Shown here: positions 21,745 through 34,918 of the stretch, piece by piece
Position numbering within the stretch: position 1 is the stretch's first letter
Layout: each line of letters begins with the position of its first letter
Assembly (NCBI GenBank): GCA_009760855.2
Contig: WPIO01000103.1
Span: forward strand, 672,001-736,000
Origin: Cristatella mucedo
Lineage: Eukaryota > Bryozoa > Phylactolaemata > Cristatellidae
Direction of reading: 5' to 3'
Length of the DNA: 64,000 nucleotides
Position numbers and translations under genes: made by a program
The notes under the pieces: generated by a model
Seen by the model: the letters and a program-made list of their open reading frames with translations, nothing else
The model's database searches: none
Told to the model about the DNA's origin: nothing

Positions 21745-22505
21745 ATGTTTGTGTGCATATTCGTCTGTAAGTACACAATGACGCTAAGACTATGTGGGTT
21801 TTACCAAGGAGTTTTGTTTAGCACACTCAATGCCTAAGCGGCTTTCGGTACACATTGGGTAGCAACCAGACTTCATCTCACGCAACAAAAAGAAGGTGAG
21901 AAGGATGGCTGAGTCAGGAAAGCAGACAAGTTAGTGAGCAGCATGGAAGTAGCACGGATGGAAAGGATGGGCCATAGTCGGCAGCACGTAAATATTTAAA
22001 CTGCGTAAGAATTGTGGTAATGAGTTACACAGTCTAGGACCTGCACAACACAAGCTTTTTCGTCAATGGTCTTTAAGCGGATGAGTGAAACAGCTAAGTT
22101 CAGGTCTATACAGGGCCTGACGCACTAGGAGGCTGAAAATGGTGCAGTAGTTCAGCTAGGTATAAAGGAGCCAATCCATGGCGGCCTTTTCGGTCACTGT
22201 AAGAACTTTGCTCTGCATCCGTTGATCCACCGGAAGTTTTTTCGATAGCCCAGCCAAAAGAGAAATACAATAATATCTTCGAGACAAAACTAAGGAACTA
22301 GTTACATTCTTCGCAAGTCACCGTGGAAGACAGATCCTTATCTTAGATAGAGATCGGACGTGCTGGATAGCTGTGGAGGAATTTTTCTTAAGAAAGCAGT
22401 CACAATTTAAGCAGCTGCCAAAACACCTAAATTCAGAGAAAATAACGATAGTCCAACAAAGGCATCGCCTTTTTTGAAAGAGCACGGCTTTCTTGTCCAG
22501 CCACA
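21745..22505 (-). mobile_element. LINE-A, reverse, longer copy
   Basis: From the 3' end (GTCTGTAAGTACACAATGACG) back through the UTR and RT C-terminus. At 22318-22506 on the - strand it encodes SCLNCDCFLKKNSSTAIQHV and RSLSKIRICLP, matching the 1-180 copy. Several frameshifts and insertions. Confidence 0.75.
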
Positions 22506-22514
22506 CGCTTGGGT

Positions 22515-22660
22515 GATGGTTTGGCCTAGTGGTTAGCTAAGGTGCTCGCCCCGACCAAGGTCAGGCCGAGGTCGTGGGCTGGAGCCCCATGGCATGTAAA
22601 GCACCTGCATAGAGATTAAGTTCTCCTAGGGCGCTATACAAATGAAATTAATTATATTTA
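22515..22660 (+). mobile_element. SINE-1
   Basis: GGTTTGGCCTAGTGGTTAGC head, CGAGGTCGTGGGCTGGAGCC around the B box, the tail AAGCACCTGCATAGAGATTA, then GGGCGCTATACAAATGAAAT. It abuts the 5' end of the reverse LINE-A copy. Confidence 0.78.
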
Positions 22661-22717
22661 TGAGCGGCAGTTCCGTTTCATCGTCGTTTATTTCAAGGAA
22701 ATTTGCGGACATCCAGG

Positions 22718-23105
22718 ATCAAATGTCTGCAAGGCAAGCGTCCAGTTTATTAGTCACTGCAGCAAGCTCAGACAATTTGAATGACAAATACAGCTGATTA
22801 TCCTCAGAATAAAAGTGATAACATATTACACGGGCCCGATAAAATTTTTCCAGAGGTTGAGTATACACGGAGAACAGCAAAAGACCAAGGACAGACCCTG
22901 GAGGGCGTCCACAGGTGACTGCTCTGTGGGTGAGACCTGACCCCACATGACATGGAATGAACACGATTGGAAAAGTAGATTTAAACCATGCCAATGCCTC
23001 ATTTGCAAGACCGATCGTAGTTTTCAATCGTTCAAGTAAGATATCGTGACCAATGGTGTCGAAGGGAGTTGTTAGATCAAGCAGTGCTGTTAGATCAAGG
23101 CAGTG
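22718..23105 (-). mobile_element. LINE reverse transcriptase fragment, reverse
   Basis: The - strand frame (22719-23027) reads RPPGSVLGLLLFSVYTQPLE and CYHFYSEDNQLYLSFKLSEL, an RT palm with the catalytic YADD degraded to YSED. It is followed (- strand upstream) by a DH..L motif region. It may be the RT of LINE-A, whose catalytic part is otherwise absent from the window, or a diverged LINE-B. Confidence 0.7.
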
Positions 23106-23261
23106 ATTTTCCCGTCATCTTTGCTGCCTAAGATGTCATAGGATGCATGCCATCGGGTGGTTTAGGGTTTTGGCTCTGACCACTCAAAACAGTTTTGAAG
23201 GCTATTTAAAACAGAGCAAGTAGAATTCTCTGTAGCCAAACAATTAAGAGCAGTGTTACAT

Positions 23262-24010
23262 TTGCTTTGATCCCTCCCAGCCCTGCAGCACGTTGAATCG
23301 TCCTAACTCCCTTGCTGCCTGTATTTACGACATCCGCTTATGGATGGCAGCCAACTTTCTCAAATTAAATGAAAATAAAGCCAACTTATCAATTATGGTC
23401 AAACCGAGTGTGACTCGGAAATTTGAAAGCTTGACGCTCAAAATCGGCTCAGCCAGCATTTTTTTCTGTCACGTCTGTTTGAAACTTATGTGTACTGTTA
23501 CGAAGTGGCCTTTCATTAGATGACCGGATCACCTCCACAGTCTAATTTGCCTACATTTTGCTACATAAAAATGCTGACATTCGCGCTTGCTTAAACACGG
23601 ACATTATATCTAAATCAGCTAATGCAGTAGCAACATCCCGTCCCGAGTTCTGCAGCTCACTGCTTGCTGGTCTGCGGGTCTGTGCAATAGGCCCTTACAG
23701 TCGGCGAAGACTCTGCAGCCAGGCTTGCATGTGGCGAGTATCGCAGATGCCAATTTTCTCCACTTCCTGCCGACCTGCAATGACTTCCAATCAAGCAGCT
23801 CATCGACTTTAAGGTTTTATCTCTCACTTTTAGATTTCCCCTTCCCTTGCTCCAGTCTTACTACCTACCAGACTTACCTCCCAATCAGGCTAGGCATCGT
23901 ACCAACCACTCGTCCGACTCAAGTCATTTGACTATAACTCATACGAACCTTAAATCTTTTAAAGACCGTGCCAGAAGTTCACGTGCTGCTATAACCTCGA
24001 AGTAAATTTC
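23262..24010 (+). mobile_element. LINE-B RT 3' part, degraded
   Basis: SLAACIYDIRLWMAANFLKL at 23310-23370, TSRPEFCSSLLAGLRVCAIG at 23630-23690, then decayed sequence resembling LTFRFLHSLAPAYL. Several frames, no 3' tail. Confidence 0.72.
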
Positions 24011-25189
24011 ACTGACGTCAAAGTATCCCCTTGTTTTACGTTATTCTAGAAGTAGCTAAAACGCAGATTATCCCTCTAGAATTTTCTGGGTTCCTGCTAT
24101 TTTTATTTTGTTCACTTGTACGTGCTAGCACTAAGGATCTCATCACTAAGCACTAGACGCACTTCTTTTGGGCCATATGTTACCGTTTATTATTACTATT
24201 ACTGTTATTATATCTTTATTATATGAAATTTGAACCTCGTACGTCGTGCACGTTTAGGACTGCTCTCGAATGGCTCGACGTCGTGTTAGTGAACGAAGGT
24301 GGCTGAGGCGGTATCAGGGAAAAACCTACATCACTCACGTCTATACAGTGTAGCCACAGGTGCAGCTAGTGCTTGCTCTTTGTACGATGGCAGCCATTCG
24401 GCTGATAAATAGTGGGCGATTTACCAGCCATTTTCTGCCACCGGATCAGCCATCAGTGGTGTTCGAGATGGATTCTTCCAGACATCGAGCCTCTTTGTCA
24501 GCAACCAAAGCCTTTTTCATACTGTTTGAATTTCGGAAGGCGCCTGAAGAACCACTCTAATGTAGCGTCGACTCTGCTGTGCGAAGGGTAGGTAATGGAT
24601 TCTTAGACACTAACGCAAAAGGGTTAGTCGTTGATTCCTGGAATGCTTTCGTTAAGTTAAAATCATCAGAGGGCCAATCGGTTAGACCTAACTAAGTTTA
24701 TCTGCATGCCTCACGTGTTATTAACTCTATTACGGAAGTACTCGCTGCAGATCTGAAAATTCGGACCATCTGAAATGGGCACTGGCATGCTTGAATAAAA
24801 GGTTCTTTAAGAGCACTGCTTTTTTTTTATTTGATCCGTGGCACTAGATCATGCAGCTGCACTGCCCAGCAGGCCGGGAATGCAATTAGGACTGTACACG
24901 TTCGAGCCATCGTTTTGGCAGTCAATGGCTCTAGCATAACATGTGCACGTTTTCGGTATCTAAGTATGCGGTAACAAATACAATAAGCAAGAAGACATTA
25001 TTGCGTGCATCCACATATTATTAATTCAAACCGCACACGGCTTTTGAAAGCGACGTGCAAGTATTAGTCAGCGGGACAAGTTAAGGAAGTAGATAGCAGC
25101 CAAAGCGGCAGCTCGGGAACCTCTGGTTTTTCCTGGCCTGAACTGATCTAATTCAGTTTTATAAAAAAATAAATAAAAACAAAATTCAT
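24011..25189. other. Unassigned DNA
   Basis: No gene or repeat family was recognised. Short AT-rich simple stretches (TTATTATTACTATTAC near 24190) may be the remains of a LINE-B tail. Confidence 0.5.
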
Positions 25190-25335
25190 TTTTATGGCGC
25201 CCCAAGAGAACCTAATCTCTATTCAGGTGCTTCATATATGCCTCGGGGCTCGAGCCCACGACCTCAGCTAGAACTTGGTCGGGGGGGGGGGGGCCGAGCA
25301 CCTTAACCGCTGGACCAAACCAGCTCGGCAATGAT
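25190..25335 (-). mobile_element. SINE-1, reverse, with a G12 run
   Basis: It reads from the tail (GGCGCCCCAAGAGAACCTAA) back to the head (CCGCTGGACCAAACCAGC). A run of about a dozen G lies between the A and B boxes at about 25281-25292. Confidence 0.8.
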
Positions 25336-25649
25336 TTCCCATGTCCAGTACATGCACACAACTATGAGTGGGCAGAATACATTTCGCATCAGAAATTCAA
25401 AATTTTCGACCGGAATCATCGCAACCTGAATTTAAACTAGTATAGAAACTACGAGACCGTTCTCGTACTGATTGCAGTCAATTGAGCCGTATCTTTGATT
25501 ATATCTCCAGTCTCAAGTTACAGATTGATCTGTGCTACTTAAGAAAGCTCTTAACGCTCTACTTATAATGATAATTTTGACTGCGAGCTTAGTCAGCAAA
25601 CTTCTGTCTAGCTAGCTGAAGGAGCGATGATAGATCCCGGCTGACCAGC

Positions 25650-26060
25650 GGTAAGGCTCTTACTGTGGCACACATAGCCCGCCACGGAAAGAGTCCTTCC
25701 TATCCAGCTCAACTGCTATACCAGTTTCAGCCTCCTAATGCCCCCATGTGACCTAGAGGAAATGAATTAGGTGCTGCATTCCTTCGCTTAAAGACTGCTG
25801 GTAACAGTTGCTTTTGCTCCACAGGTCCTAGAATGCAATTTTCACTTTTGCATTTCGTGCGAAGTGAAATACCTCCAGCTGCAGACTCAGGCACACCTCT
25901 CAACAGACATCTGTTGCTACTACTTTCACGCTACTCACTTTTAAGAATGCACTTTTAACTCAGCTATTTTTCTTACTTTCTCTTCGTCCCTTCGAGACGA
26001 GGTCTTTTTTTTACCGCATGGGGGCTAAAAGCCGCCGAGTCTAGGAAGTCTAATTCGTTT
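25650..26060 (+). mobile_element. LINE-A, strongly degraded
   Basis: Recognisable blocks in order: GCCCGCCACGGAAAGAGTCC, CTGCATTCCTTCGCTTAAAG, CCACAGGTCCTAGAATG, TTTCTCTTCGTCC. No open frame. Confidence 0.6.
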
Positions 26061-28265
26061 GATGCGAGCTGGTTTCTCTCCTCGGATTCTAAAAGTTCCA
26101 TCTGTGCCTGCGTTGTATTAGATCTCCAAATTGCTCTTGTGAAAAAGCATCTTTGCTAGAAGGCATAAATACAGAGAGCTCAAGGTAGTATGACACCACG
26201 ACAACGGATAGATAAAATTCATAATGCGATAGCAGGTTTACACGTACGTCATTTTCTATTTCCACAATACTTCCCAGTTGCTTGAGTAGTCAGCAGGCTG
26301 TCATTGAGTTCTCGGGATATCAGACTTCATGGAAGTTCTCCCCCTCTGTGCGTCCTATAAAATAGTAGAGCATTTACTAATGAATTCATAAAAGCTCTTC
26401 GCCAAATGATTAATCCATTGTACTCGTGACTAAGAATTGCGTACTATAAAATTTAATGCACAATTTCAATCTTCATTTTAAGAGCTTTTCTGCAGCTCTC
26501 ACATGTGAAATGCACATTTTAGATTTTACTTTTATCCCCAATAGGCATGCCAAAATATACATTGAAGGCCTGAAAATCTTCAAAGATACTCTAATTGAGT
26601 ATTTTTCGCTATGACATTGCCTTGATCAATTTGGTGCATGCAATGTAAAATAATGCTGAAGTATGTTTGCAGTCATTTGAAATCATCTCTGGTGAATGTA
26701 GATATGCACACGCTTAGGAATCTGAAGATAAAATAAAATCGTGAGCTAAGGCTCATGCATCTTTGTTACTGTGTAAAAATTAATGGAAAGCTCCACTGAG
26801 AAATGAATAATTAGTTATGAGTTATCATTGTAATGAAACCACTTATCAATAATATGCTTCAACGATTGCAGCCATATAATAAAAAATTAAGGCAGATGTT
26901 TTAAACGCTGAAACGTTTTGTGTTTTTGTGACCGTTTTCTTAACATTTCTTTTCGGTATGTTTGCTGATGTTGTTGCTTAAAAAACTGTTTAAAAAAGGA
27001 ATGTAATATTTTTATAAGAAATAAAACTTTCTGTTACTGCGTTATCTACAGCATTCTGGAGAATTTATGCAGATTATTTATGTCTTTTCTGCTCAGAAAA
27101 AATGCGTGGGCGATAATCGCAATTTGAGATTCAAATGTAGTCAAATGAAAAACGGCGCTTAAAACCCGAGAACACTAATAAAATAAAATCCTGTGGGCTG
27201 CTTAACACAAACAAGGCGCATCACTTTATGAAAACTATATCCCTTTAAAGACATTATAAATAAGCTGGAAATGAAGATTGCATACGATTTTTAACATGTA
27301 CACTGTGAGTGTGAATAAGCACGCAAAAGACAATTCACTGTAACGAAGCAGATTCTGAGAGAACTACTTGTTTGCTTAGTTTCCAAATAAATTTCAGGCT
27401 CAGGGATGTCACGGAGACACGTCTCCAAAGGTAAGAAATTTTGGTAAGAGTCACAGCTAAATTACAGAGGATCGCTCACGCAGTGACTGCTCGAGAGTTT
27501 GGCCATTTGCATTTTTCCAATGATCCTACCTCCATCGCAGGAAATTTGCTATTTATAAGACCGTATCTAACACTGGCCACGACTTTGTTAGCTGAATATC
27601 AAGATCGTACGAGCGTCTTCTGCAGCAGTCAGAAATAGTCCACCTCGCTCTGATTTTCCGATGCTGAGCAACGAGGGCGGTCGAGTCCACTCAGGTGCTC
27701 ACAGTCTGTTTGAGGATGCAAAAAACAGCCGCCCTGCGTTCGTGAGTAATCGCTTTTTGTTAGAGAGCTTCATCAGCTCGGCGTGCGCTTATCCAGTTCT
27801 CGAGCCCACATCCTACTGTTTTCATTTTAAGAAATTAGTACCTTGCAGCAAATGTTCTGCGGCACGGCTTGCAATTTGGCTTAAGCAGTTTATTAATAGC
27901 AGTTATTTCGAAGCAATGACAGTCGGATTACCCTCTTTTAAACTCCTTGAGTCACGGTAGATCCGATCATGAGCACAGTAGTGGCAAAGCCACATTTGAA
28001 GACAGCCAGGCATTTTCCACCGGTCATAAAGAAGCACTTCAATTTTCCAAGTTTCATTAACCGATAAACACTTCTGCGTTACCTAATGAAGGCTAAATGT
28101 AAAAGTCAGGCGTTCATGTTTCTTTGGTGAATCTCTGAAAACTTGAAATATTGCTGTGATTGTAATCCAAAATACGATAAGAACCTACTCCGAGCGCCAC
28201 CTAAATGCCACTATAAATGTCGAGAATAATATTAGGGTTATTTGCAAAGTGCCTTAAAGAACTAA
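26061..28265. other. AT-rich unassigned DNA
   Basis: No repeat family or coding exon was recognised over about 2.2 kb. The 99-codon ORF at 27661-27960 has no recognisable motif. A perfect short palindrome GGAGACACGTCTCC lies at about 27413-27426. Confidence 0.5.
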
Positions 28266-29115
28266 ATAATAATAATTATAATAACAATGCACTTGATAAA
28301 GTGCCCTCAGAGAACTCAATCTCTTTCTATGCGCTTTAGATTTGCTGCGAAGGGAAACGCGATTGAATCGTGAGTAATATCACGTTGGATAAACAGCAAG
28401 AATAACATGGTTAATGGTGACATGCACAGGGTCAGCATGCAAATGTGGTTAGTGGCAGCATGCACAGTGTCAGCACGCATAAGCACATCAAGGACGAATC
28501 AAAGGTACCCACTAAATGCTGTCCTAAATAGGTGTGTTTCTATGTTCTTTTTAAATGTGGTCTAGTCAGGGAATGTTCTGACGCAAGTCGAGAGGGAGTT
28601 CCAGGCTTTGGGAGCGTACGAACTAAATGCACGGTCTCCAAGGGATTTGAGGTTTGTACGAGGTATTGGTAATCTGTTGGATTCCGAAAAGTGGGTGGTA
28701 CGATGCTTGGTCCCGTGGGGGAGTAGATCTGAGAGATAGGCTGGAGCCAAAGAATGAAGTGACCTAAACGTGAGCAACAAAACCTTGAAGTCGATGCGTT
28801 GCTTGACTGGTAGCCAGTGCAAGTCGGCGAGAAGTGGTGTGATATGGTATCTGCGAGGCTCACGACAGACACGCCTGGCTGCTGAGTTTTGCACCAGCTG
28901 TAATTGCCTGATTGCACGTGACGGTAGGCCAGCAAGCAGTGAGTTACAGAAGTCAAGACGGGATGTCACAAATGCATAGACCAACTTAGACGTGGTATCC
29001 TTATCTAAAGAACCCAGAATTTTAGCAATATTATGTAGCTGAAAGTAGGCTGACTTGATTGTGGAGCTGATGTGGTCGTCTAACAAGGGGTCACTTTGGA
29101 ACATGAAACCTAGAT
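28266..29115 (-). mobile_element. LINE-B 3' part, reverse
   Basis: On the - strand, a 180-codon frame (29104 to 28562): DDHISSTIKSAYFQLHNIAK, TSRLDFCNSLLAGLPSRAIR, LHWLPVKQRIDFKVLLLTFR, SLAPAYLSDLLP, then the 3' UTR, the stem-loop and the ATT tail complement at 28266-28290. This is one of the least mutated copies. It carries the RT C-terminal region but not the catalytic YADD. Confidence 0.85.
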
Positions 29116-29299
29116 TTCGAGCTGAGATAAATCTCTGTGTAGGTACTTTACATATTATTTGTTACTTAAGTAAGCATGTTGATTGTTAAATTATATTTTG
29201 CACTGTGACAGCACAAACGATCACGAAAAGGATAATTCATTAGGACAGTAAATGCTGTGAGGAACAGATTGATTGGTTTTCACTTTCTTTTTATGTCTC

Positions 29300-29660
29300 G
29301 ACGTCAGGCGGAGTGAGTTTTAGGCTCTGGGAGCATACGAACTGAAAGCTTGCTTAAAATGAAACGAGGTAATCAGAGGCTTGGTAAACAGAGCCAACCC
29401 AAAGACTCGTATCAGAAAAAGTGGATGGTACGATGCAATTCCTGATAGGGAAGTAGTTTAAATAGGTACGCTTGAGAAAGAAAATAAAGGACCTAAAGGT
29501 CAGTGGTTGAACCTAAAAGTCCAACTTCTAATTGATGGAGGACCAGTACAGGTCGGTGAGAAGTGGTATAATATGGATGTTAAAATTTTCGCAATAGAAA
29601 AGCCTAGCTGTAAATTTGTGCACCAGCTGCAAGCGTTTATTGCATAGGCAAGTTAAACTC
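29300..29660 (-). mobile_element. LINE-B fragment, reverse, degraded
   Basis: It matches the same region of the element as 28600-28960 (TTAGGCTCTGGGAGCATACG, GAAAAAGTGGATGGTACGAT, GCACCAGCTGCAAGCGTTTA), with many indels. It is an older copy directly upstream of the preceding one, in the same orientation. Confidence 0.7.
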
Positions 29661-30189
29661 TTACATGAAATGTAGAAATCTAGCAAAAAATTCAATATTA
29701 GGCTTAAGACCTAATCACAAAAAGACTCAGCACAGTTGCGAGTGTGTACTAACCTTCTTGGGAATGTTGTCGTGTGCAGAGTCTCACAAACCGTCTCAGG
29801 AATGTCGTCGTATGCAGAGTCTCACGGCTATTTCTGTTGGATCTCTCAGCAGAACTAGCCTACCGTTGACCGCTTCAATCTCCTTCTTCTTGAGCGCCTG
29901 TCATCTAGCCTTGGGCATGAATGGCAGTGCACGGTTCAAGGTTAAGATTAAAGCTAACTCACTATTGTACGGCCACATTATGATCCCTTAGTTTGCCACT
30001 GAATTCATGTCAAACTCTCTTAATTTTATTGCAGCCTACATGGCCCCAACCTGGAGGACGGCAGTTCTTTATATCTGCTGCAGCAGCTGCGATGAATCTG
30101 GATGTAGAGTTTCCGAAGTGAGCTCTCATCAGAGGACGCAATGCCCAAATCTGCCTACTTTTAGCTGCGGGGTGTTGCACACATTTAAA

Positions 30190-30500
30190 TAATAAGCAAT
30201 TAGACAGCCTGCTCAGATAATGATGCCACGGCATAAATTGTCTTATCATTGCTTTGCCTCAGGAAGTTAGAAGCCATCCGAATGCAAATAGTTTCGATGC
30301 ATGAAACGAGTGAATTCGTTGAGTCGAATGAGGGGAAAGGCTTAGTAAGTTCGAAGGATATGTAGAGCTTGGCGTCAAAGGCGCAATACAATGCAATGAA
30401 TCTCCATCTGTAAGGCGACAAAGCCATATAGAATTTTTGGATAAAGTTTCACAGGAGAGCTTTGTATAGCGCACCCGTAGGCAGTCCATCCGTGACTCTG
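30190..30500 (-). mobile_element. LINE RT palm fragment, reverse
   Basis: The - strand reads FDAKLYISFELTKPFPSFDS, TNSLVSCIETICIRMASNFL. This matches YADDTQLYLSF... and CIDDIRTWMAANFL of LINE-B with the catalytic YADD lost. Confidence 0.65.
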
Positions 30501-30524
30501 TGAAAGGCCAAATGAACTTACATG

Positions 30525-31045
30525 GCTTCCTGCATGTGCAATAAGAAGCTTAGAGCTTGTGTAAAACTTAGTAGCTATGCTTCTCCGTCCTATATGCCGC
30601 ATCCACCACGTTACCTGCAATCGCTCCCCATAAAGCAGTGCATTGACTTCGGGCTAATTTATTCACTTTTTGGTCCCTCCATTCTCAGGCTCAAGGAAAG
30701 TCGTACGAACCATTTCCTAATCCTATCTACCTAATCGGTCCTCAGCCGAATCAATCTTTAATATGCGCTGCAAAAATCTCAAATCGTTTGGATACCTTGC
30801 TTCGGTTAGTGTGCTATCATGGCCTAGATGTAACTCCCGACTTACAAAATTTTGAAAGTGTCTATAAACCCAAATGCTCTACACAAATTTTCTCAACCCA
30901 TGTGAATTTTTCTTTTTGAGCTCTTGAGTTTTGATATTGTGCATAGTATCACTAACGAATTGACCTACTTCTTTTCAATCGTATGTAAAGTTCGTAGAAA
31001 GCAGTTAAGTTCTCTTCGCATGCTATACAGTTATCTTACCATGAT
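30525..31045 (+). mobile_element. LINE-B remnants, sense
   Basis: LPIKQCIDFGLIYSLFG at 30610-30680 resembles LHWLPVKQRIDFKVLLLTF. A decayed stem-loop tail (TAAAGTTCGTAGAAAGCAGT...GCATGCTATA) is at 30985-31035. Confidence 0.5.
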
Positions 31046-31164
31046 TAATATTGCTTGCATAAATACCTGCGAGTTTCGAGGTAAGGAAGTGTAGACGGGA
31101 TGTCGTAAGTAATCTCGGTTATCTTATTTGAGCTAGGCCAGATTTTTGCGACTTTACTTGGCTC

Positions 31165-31720
31165 AAATTAGGCAGAGTTGACAGTGGACGTCTACTAAAT
31201 GGTCACTTTTGAATATGACAATTGATTGCCATGCTTCAGGAGGTATGTCGGCCGAACCTGTTTTGAGGGTTAGGCTATCCAAATTACTAGGTTTCACATA
31301 TCTAGCAAGTTAGTTTTATCGTAACTTAACTTGAATAATAGGCAATTGTGGGATTGTGCGAAAGGGTGATTGTCAGCTATACTTTTCAAAAGGGCCTCAA
31401 AATATTTCCTCACACTATAAGCACAGGGATCAGACTACCAGCATCATTGCTTTTCCTTGGCATTAAAATCGAGCCATAGATTTTACTAGACGATTGCAAG
31501 AGCAACAGGGAGAGTACACACTTTGAAAATAAATGGACCAATCACAGACGTAGTAGAACCCCTTACTCTAAAGTCTCCCACAATTACTATCGGTAGGTTA
31601 CGTCACTATTCTGAAAACTCCCACCGTGGATAAAGCCGCTAAAATTCCGTGCTTGTGATACATACAGCGTGACAGTGACTCAAGAAGGACACGGCGATCG
31701 ATTTTATAATGTCATACACT
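31165..31720 (-). mobile_element. LINE-B remnants, reverse
   Basis: Decayed blocks complementary to LINE-B: GGTCACTTTTGAATATGACA, TTTTGAGGGTTAGGCTATCC, CTAGCAAGTTAGTTTTATCG and, after a gap, TACACACTTTGAAAATAAAT. Order and strand agree with the copy at 36050-36600. Confidence 0.55.
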
Positions 31721-31934
31721 GCTGACTGATCCATTATTACTAATAAAGATACTATACGTAAGCCAGCATTCATATAAAGCTCTTGGTAAACTTGTAACCT
31801 TGCTGCACGGAGCCAGCTGTAAATTGATATGACTGTTTCATATGATTGGAAAATATACCTAAAGCAAAATTAAAAGGCACATGCTCTTTTCGCCACGTTC
31901 TCCTTCCTTATAAATCCCCCTTCACTTGCTCACA

Positions 31935-32795
31935 ACGCCAAAAATCGGAAATTTCAGCGTACCTCCTGTTGAATCTCCACGAAATCTAGGTGTCATGCTC
32001 AAAGTGACTTTTCATTAGATGAATACATCAGCTGCAGTGTCAAGTCTGCCTACTTTCAGCTACGTTAAATCTAAATTTGTCCACGTATTTGTGACATCCC
32101 GTCATGACTTTTGCGACTCAGTGCTTGCTGGTCTACAGAACTGTGACTCAGGTGCTTACAGATGGTGCAAAACTCTGCAGCTAGGCTTGTCTGTCGTGAG
32201 CCTCGCAGTTGCCACATCTGACCGCATATCTCCGATCTGCATTGGCTCCCAGTCTAACAACGTATCAACTTCAAGGTTTTTTCACTCACTTTTAGGTCCC
32301 TTCATTTTTTGGCTCCGGCCTACCTATCAAATCTACTCCCTGACCAGGCTAAGCATCGTACGACCCGTTTTTTTGGTATGTAATCAATTACTTATACCTC
32401 ATATGAACCTCAAATCCTTTGGAGACCGTGCTTATAGTTCGAATGCTCACAAAGCCTGAATATCACTTCCGACTTGCATCACGACATACCCTTGTTTGAC
32501 CACATTTAAAAAGAAGCTAAAAACGCATTCATGTAAAACAGCATTGAGTGAGTCCATGCAATTCGTCCTTTATGTGCGTATGCTTGCTGACACTGTGCAT
32601 CCTGCCTCTAACCATATTTGCATGCTGACTATGTACATTTCACCCATAAACATGTTATTCTTGTTGTTATTGAACATGCTAACACTAAACATTCAATCGT
32701 GCTTCTTGTGCAGTAAATTTAAAGTGCCTAGAAAGAGATTGAGTTCTCTCAGGGTGCTTTATATCGAATGTGTTATTACTATTATTATGAGTGTG
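31935..32795 (+). mobile_element. LINE-B 3' part, sense, degraded
   Basis: It starts near GAATCTCCACGAAATCTAGG. TSRHDFCDSVLAGLQNCDSG (frame at 32019), then frameshifted matches to LHWLPV and SLAPAYLS. The 3' UTR carries CTGACACTGTGCATCCTGCC and ends at the stem-loop AAAGTGCCTAGAAAGAGATT (32730) and an ATT/ACT tail. Confidence 0.75.
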
Positions 32796-32867
32796 GCGAA
32801 TTTTTCCACACTAATTTCTAACACTCTTTTACAGCGACTAATTTCCAGTCTGTGAAGTTCTAGGAAT

Positions 32868-32980
32868 ATAATAATAATAATGCACTTGATAAAGCGCCCT
32901 CGGAAAACTTAATCTCTTTCTAGGCGCTTTGCATTTGCTGCAAAGTGAAATGCTATTGAAATGCCGGAATGAAAGCCGGA
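32868..32980 (-). mobile_element. LINE-B 3' terminal fragment, reverse
   Basis: AATAATAATGCACTTGATAA then AGCGCCCTCGGAAAACTTAA...GGCGCTTTGCATTTGC, i.e. tail plus stem-loop only. It lies head-to-head with the preceding copy. Confidence 0.75.
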
Positions 32981-34918
32981 ATGACATTCGGTTCTCTGGT
33001 GGTGCTAAGAAAGTACCGTCATAGAAACATTGATCAATAAAATCGCTAAGCATCACACATTACGTGCCTCGAACGATAGCATAAAATCAGAAAAGAAGCC
33101 TTACGCTGGCTTATCTGAAATAGTCTATATCTATGTGATAGCATAATTTCAAAAAAATACTAGCATAAACTTACAGTAAGCGATGAACACGGCCTTCTGT
33201 GGGATCTTCAAAGCCCTCCACTTTGCTTGAGCTCTCCTATAAAAAAGCGGTTGGGTTCTTAATTTGGCATGGATATTTGCTAGTTGTGCACAGTCCAGGG
33301 TTAAGTGCCAAATTTTGGTATCACCTAGACAACGTGCATTGAATACCCTGCACAAATTTTAAGGCATATGGCTAACTATCATGAATACATGCAGGTTGCG
33401 ATTTACAAACATTCTCTTTTCCGTCGGTAGCTTTCTGTGAGTTTTTCAAAACGTAAAAGCTTCAAGTTCAATCGACAGTATCAATTCTCAGGGCAACACT
33501 TCATAAAAATCCGGTCATACTAAGTATATGAATATATGAAAATGTAAGGGTAAAGTATCGAAACTTGGCCTTTCATTTTAGTTTTGGTGTCAGCAGATAT
33601 TTTTCTACAGAAAGCCAGCTGCCAAGCACACCTGATTCTCGGGAGTTTTGTTGCGATAGTGTTCAATGTGCTGCTTGAAGGATACTCGCTCTCTGTAACA
33701 ATGCTTTTGCTTAAATTCGATCGCTAATTTTTCATCCATGATCGCTAACCTAATATTTACTATCTGCTTGCGCTTCGCTATGTTAGGTGTGCTTGCTGAT
33801 CACGGAAATTGCTTAGAATGACCTTGAACTTTTTATTCATCCGTGCTGTTTGCCGCGGCCGTACAGCTTTATTAACCCAGAGACCCTTTGAGCGTAAGCA
33901 ACTTCGTAGCCTGCACAGTATGACTGGAAACTGAAGTCATGTAAAGGAACTATCGACAGAAATGAATACCGAGTTTTGTTATTTGCGAGTATGCGAAAAG
34001 CTTTGTTGAGGCAAATTTGATTGTCTGATCTGAAAATTCTCGTATTCGACTGCAACCCTTAAGGAAGCTTGGCAGATTGGTCTATCCATAAATTTATTAA
34101 TGCTTTGGAAATCGCAATAACTAGGTTACCGAAAAGACAATTGTTCATAGGTATATGACTGGTCTCACAAATCCTTCTTAATGCACATAATGGTCTTAAT
34201 TGGCTATCGGTTCACAATGGACATTAATCCTCTGCTTTCAGTTTATGCAAAAGGGAAAACGAGAACCATATTCGAGTCCTAATCGAATGCAATAATTAGT
34301 ATAGGAGTAGTAGCCGATGCTTGCTCGAAAGGGGGTACAGAAGTCAGATTCGCATGAAAAGATGGCTTCCGCACAAACATTTGCCGATGCTTAGGTTGCT
34401 TGCGATACAGTATACGTAGTCAATCGTCTTTAAATAAAAGAAAAATATTGCTCACCATTGGTCACTGTAGAGTACCGAATGGAGCGAGCAGGCCGGAGCT
34501 GCTGTTGTTGTTAATATCAAGACCCATTCACGACGGAGTGGAAGACTCACGGAGGCTTAACGTGACCTCTCCATTTCACTTTCCGAGACGACCTTAAAAA
34601 GCTCAGCCTTTAAACACTTAGGAAATCAATGAGATCCTTAGTTAGACACTGCCTATTCATCACTAATCCGTGAGAGAGCGAGTATTATGTCTCGCAATGA
34701 AAGCGGTGTTTCGCAGTAACATTATTGAAACTGGAGATATCATCGAAGATATGGCTCAGACTGCCACTGCCACTTACCACGAGAACGGTCTCGCCACTGC
34801 TATACTAGTTTAAAGCCAGGTTGCCCTGATTCCGACTAAAAATTGCATTTCCGGTGCGAAATTCATTCTGCCCACTAATAGCTGTTTGCATGTACTGGAC
34901 ATATAAAATCATTGCCGT
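32981..34918. other. Unassigned AT-rich DNA
   Basis: No gene or repeat family was recognised over about 1.9 kb. Confidence 0.5.

Noticed and set aside
27661-27960. 99-codon ORF in an AT-rich stretch
   Set aside because: No motif, no neighbouring exon, length within chance expectation.
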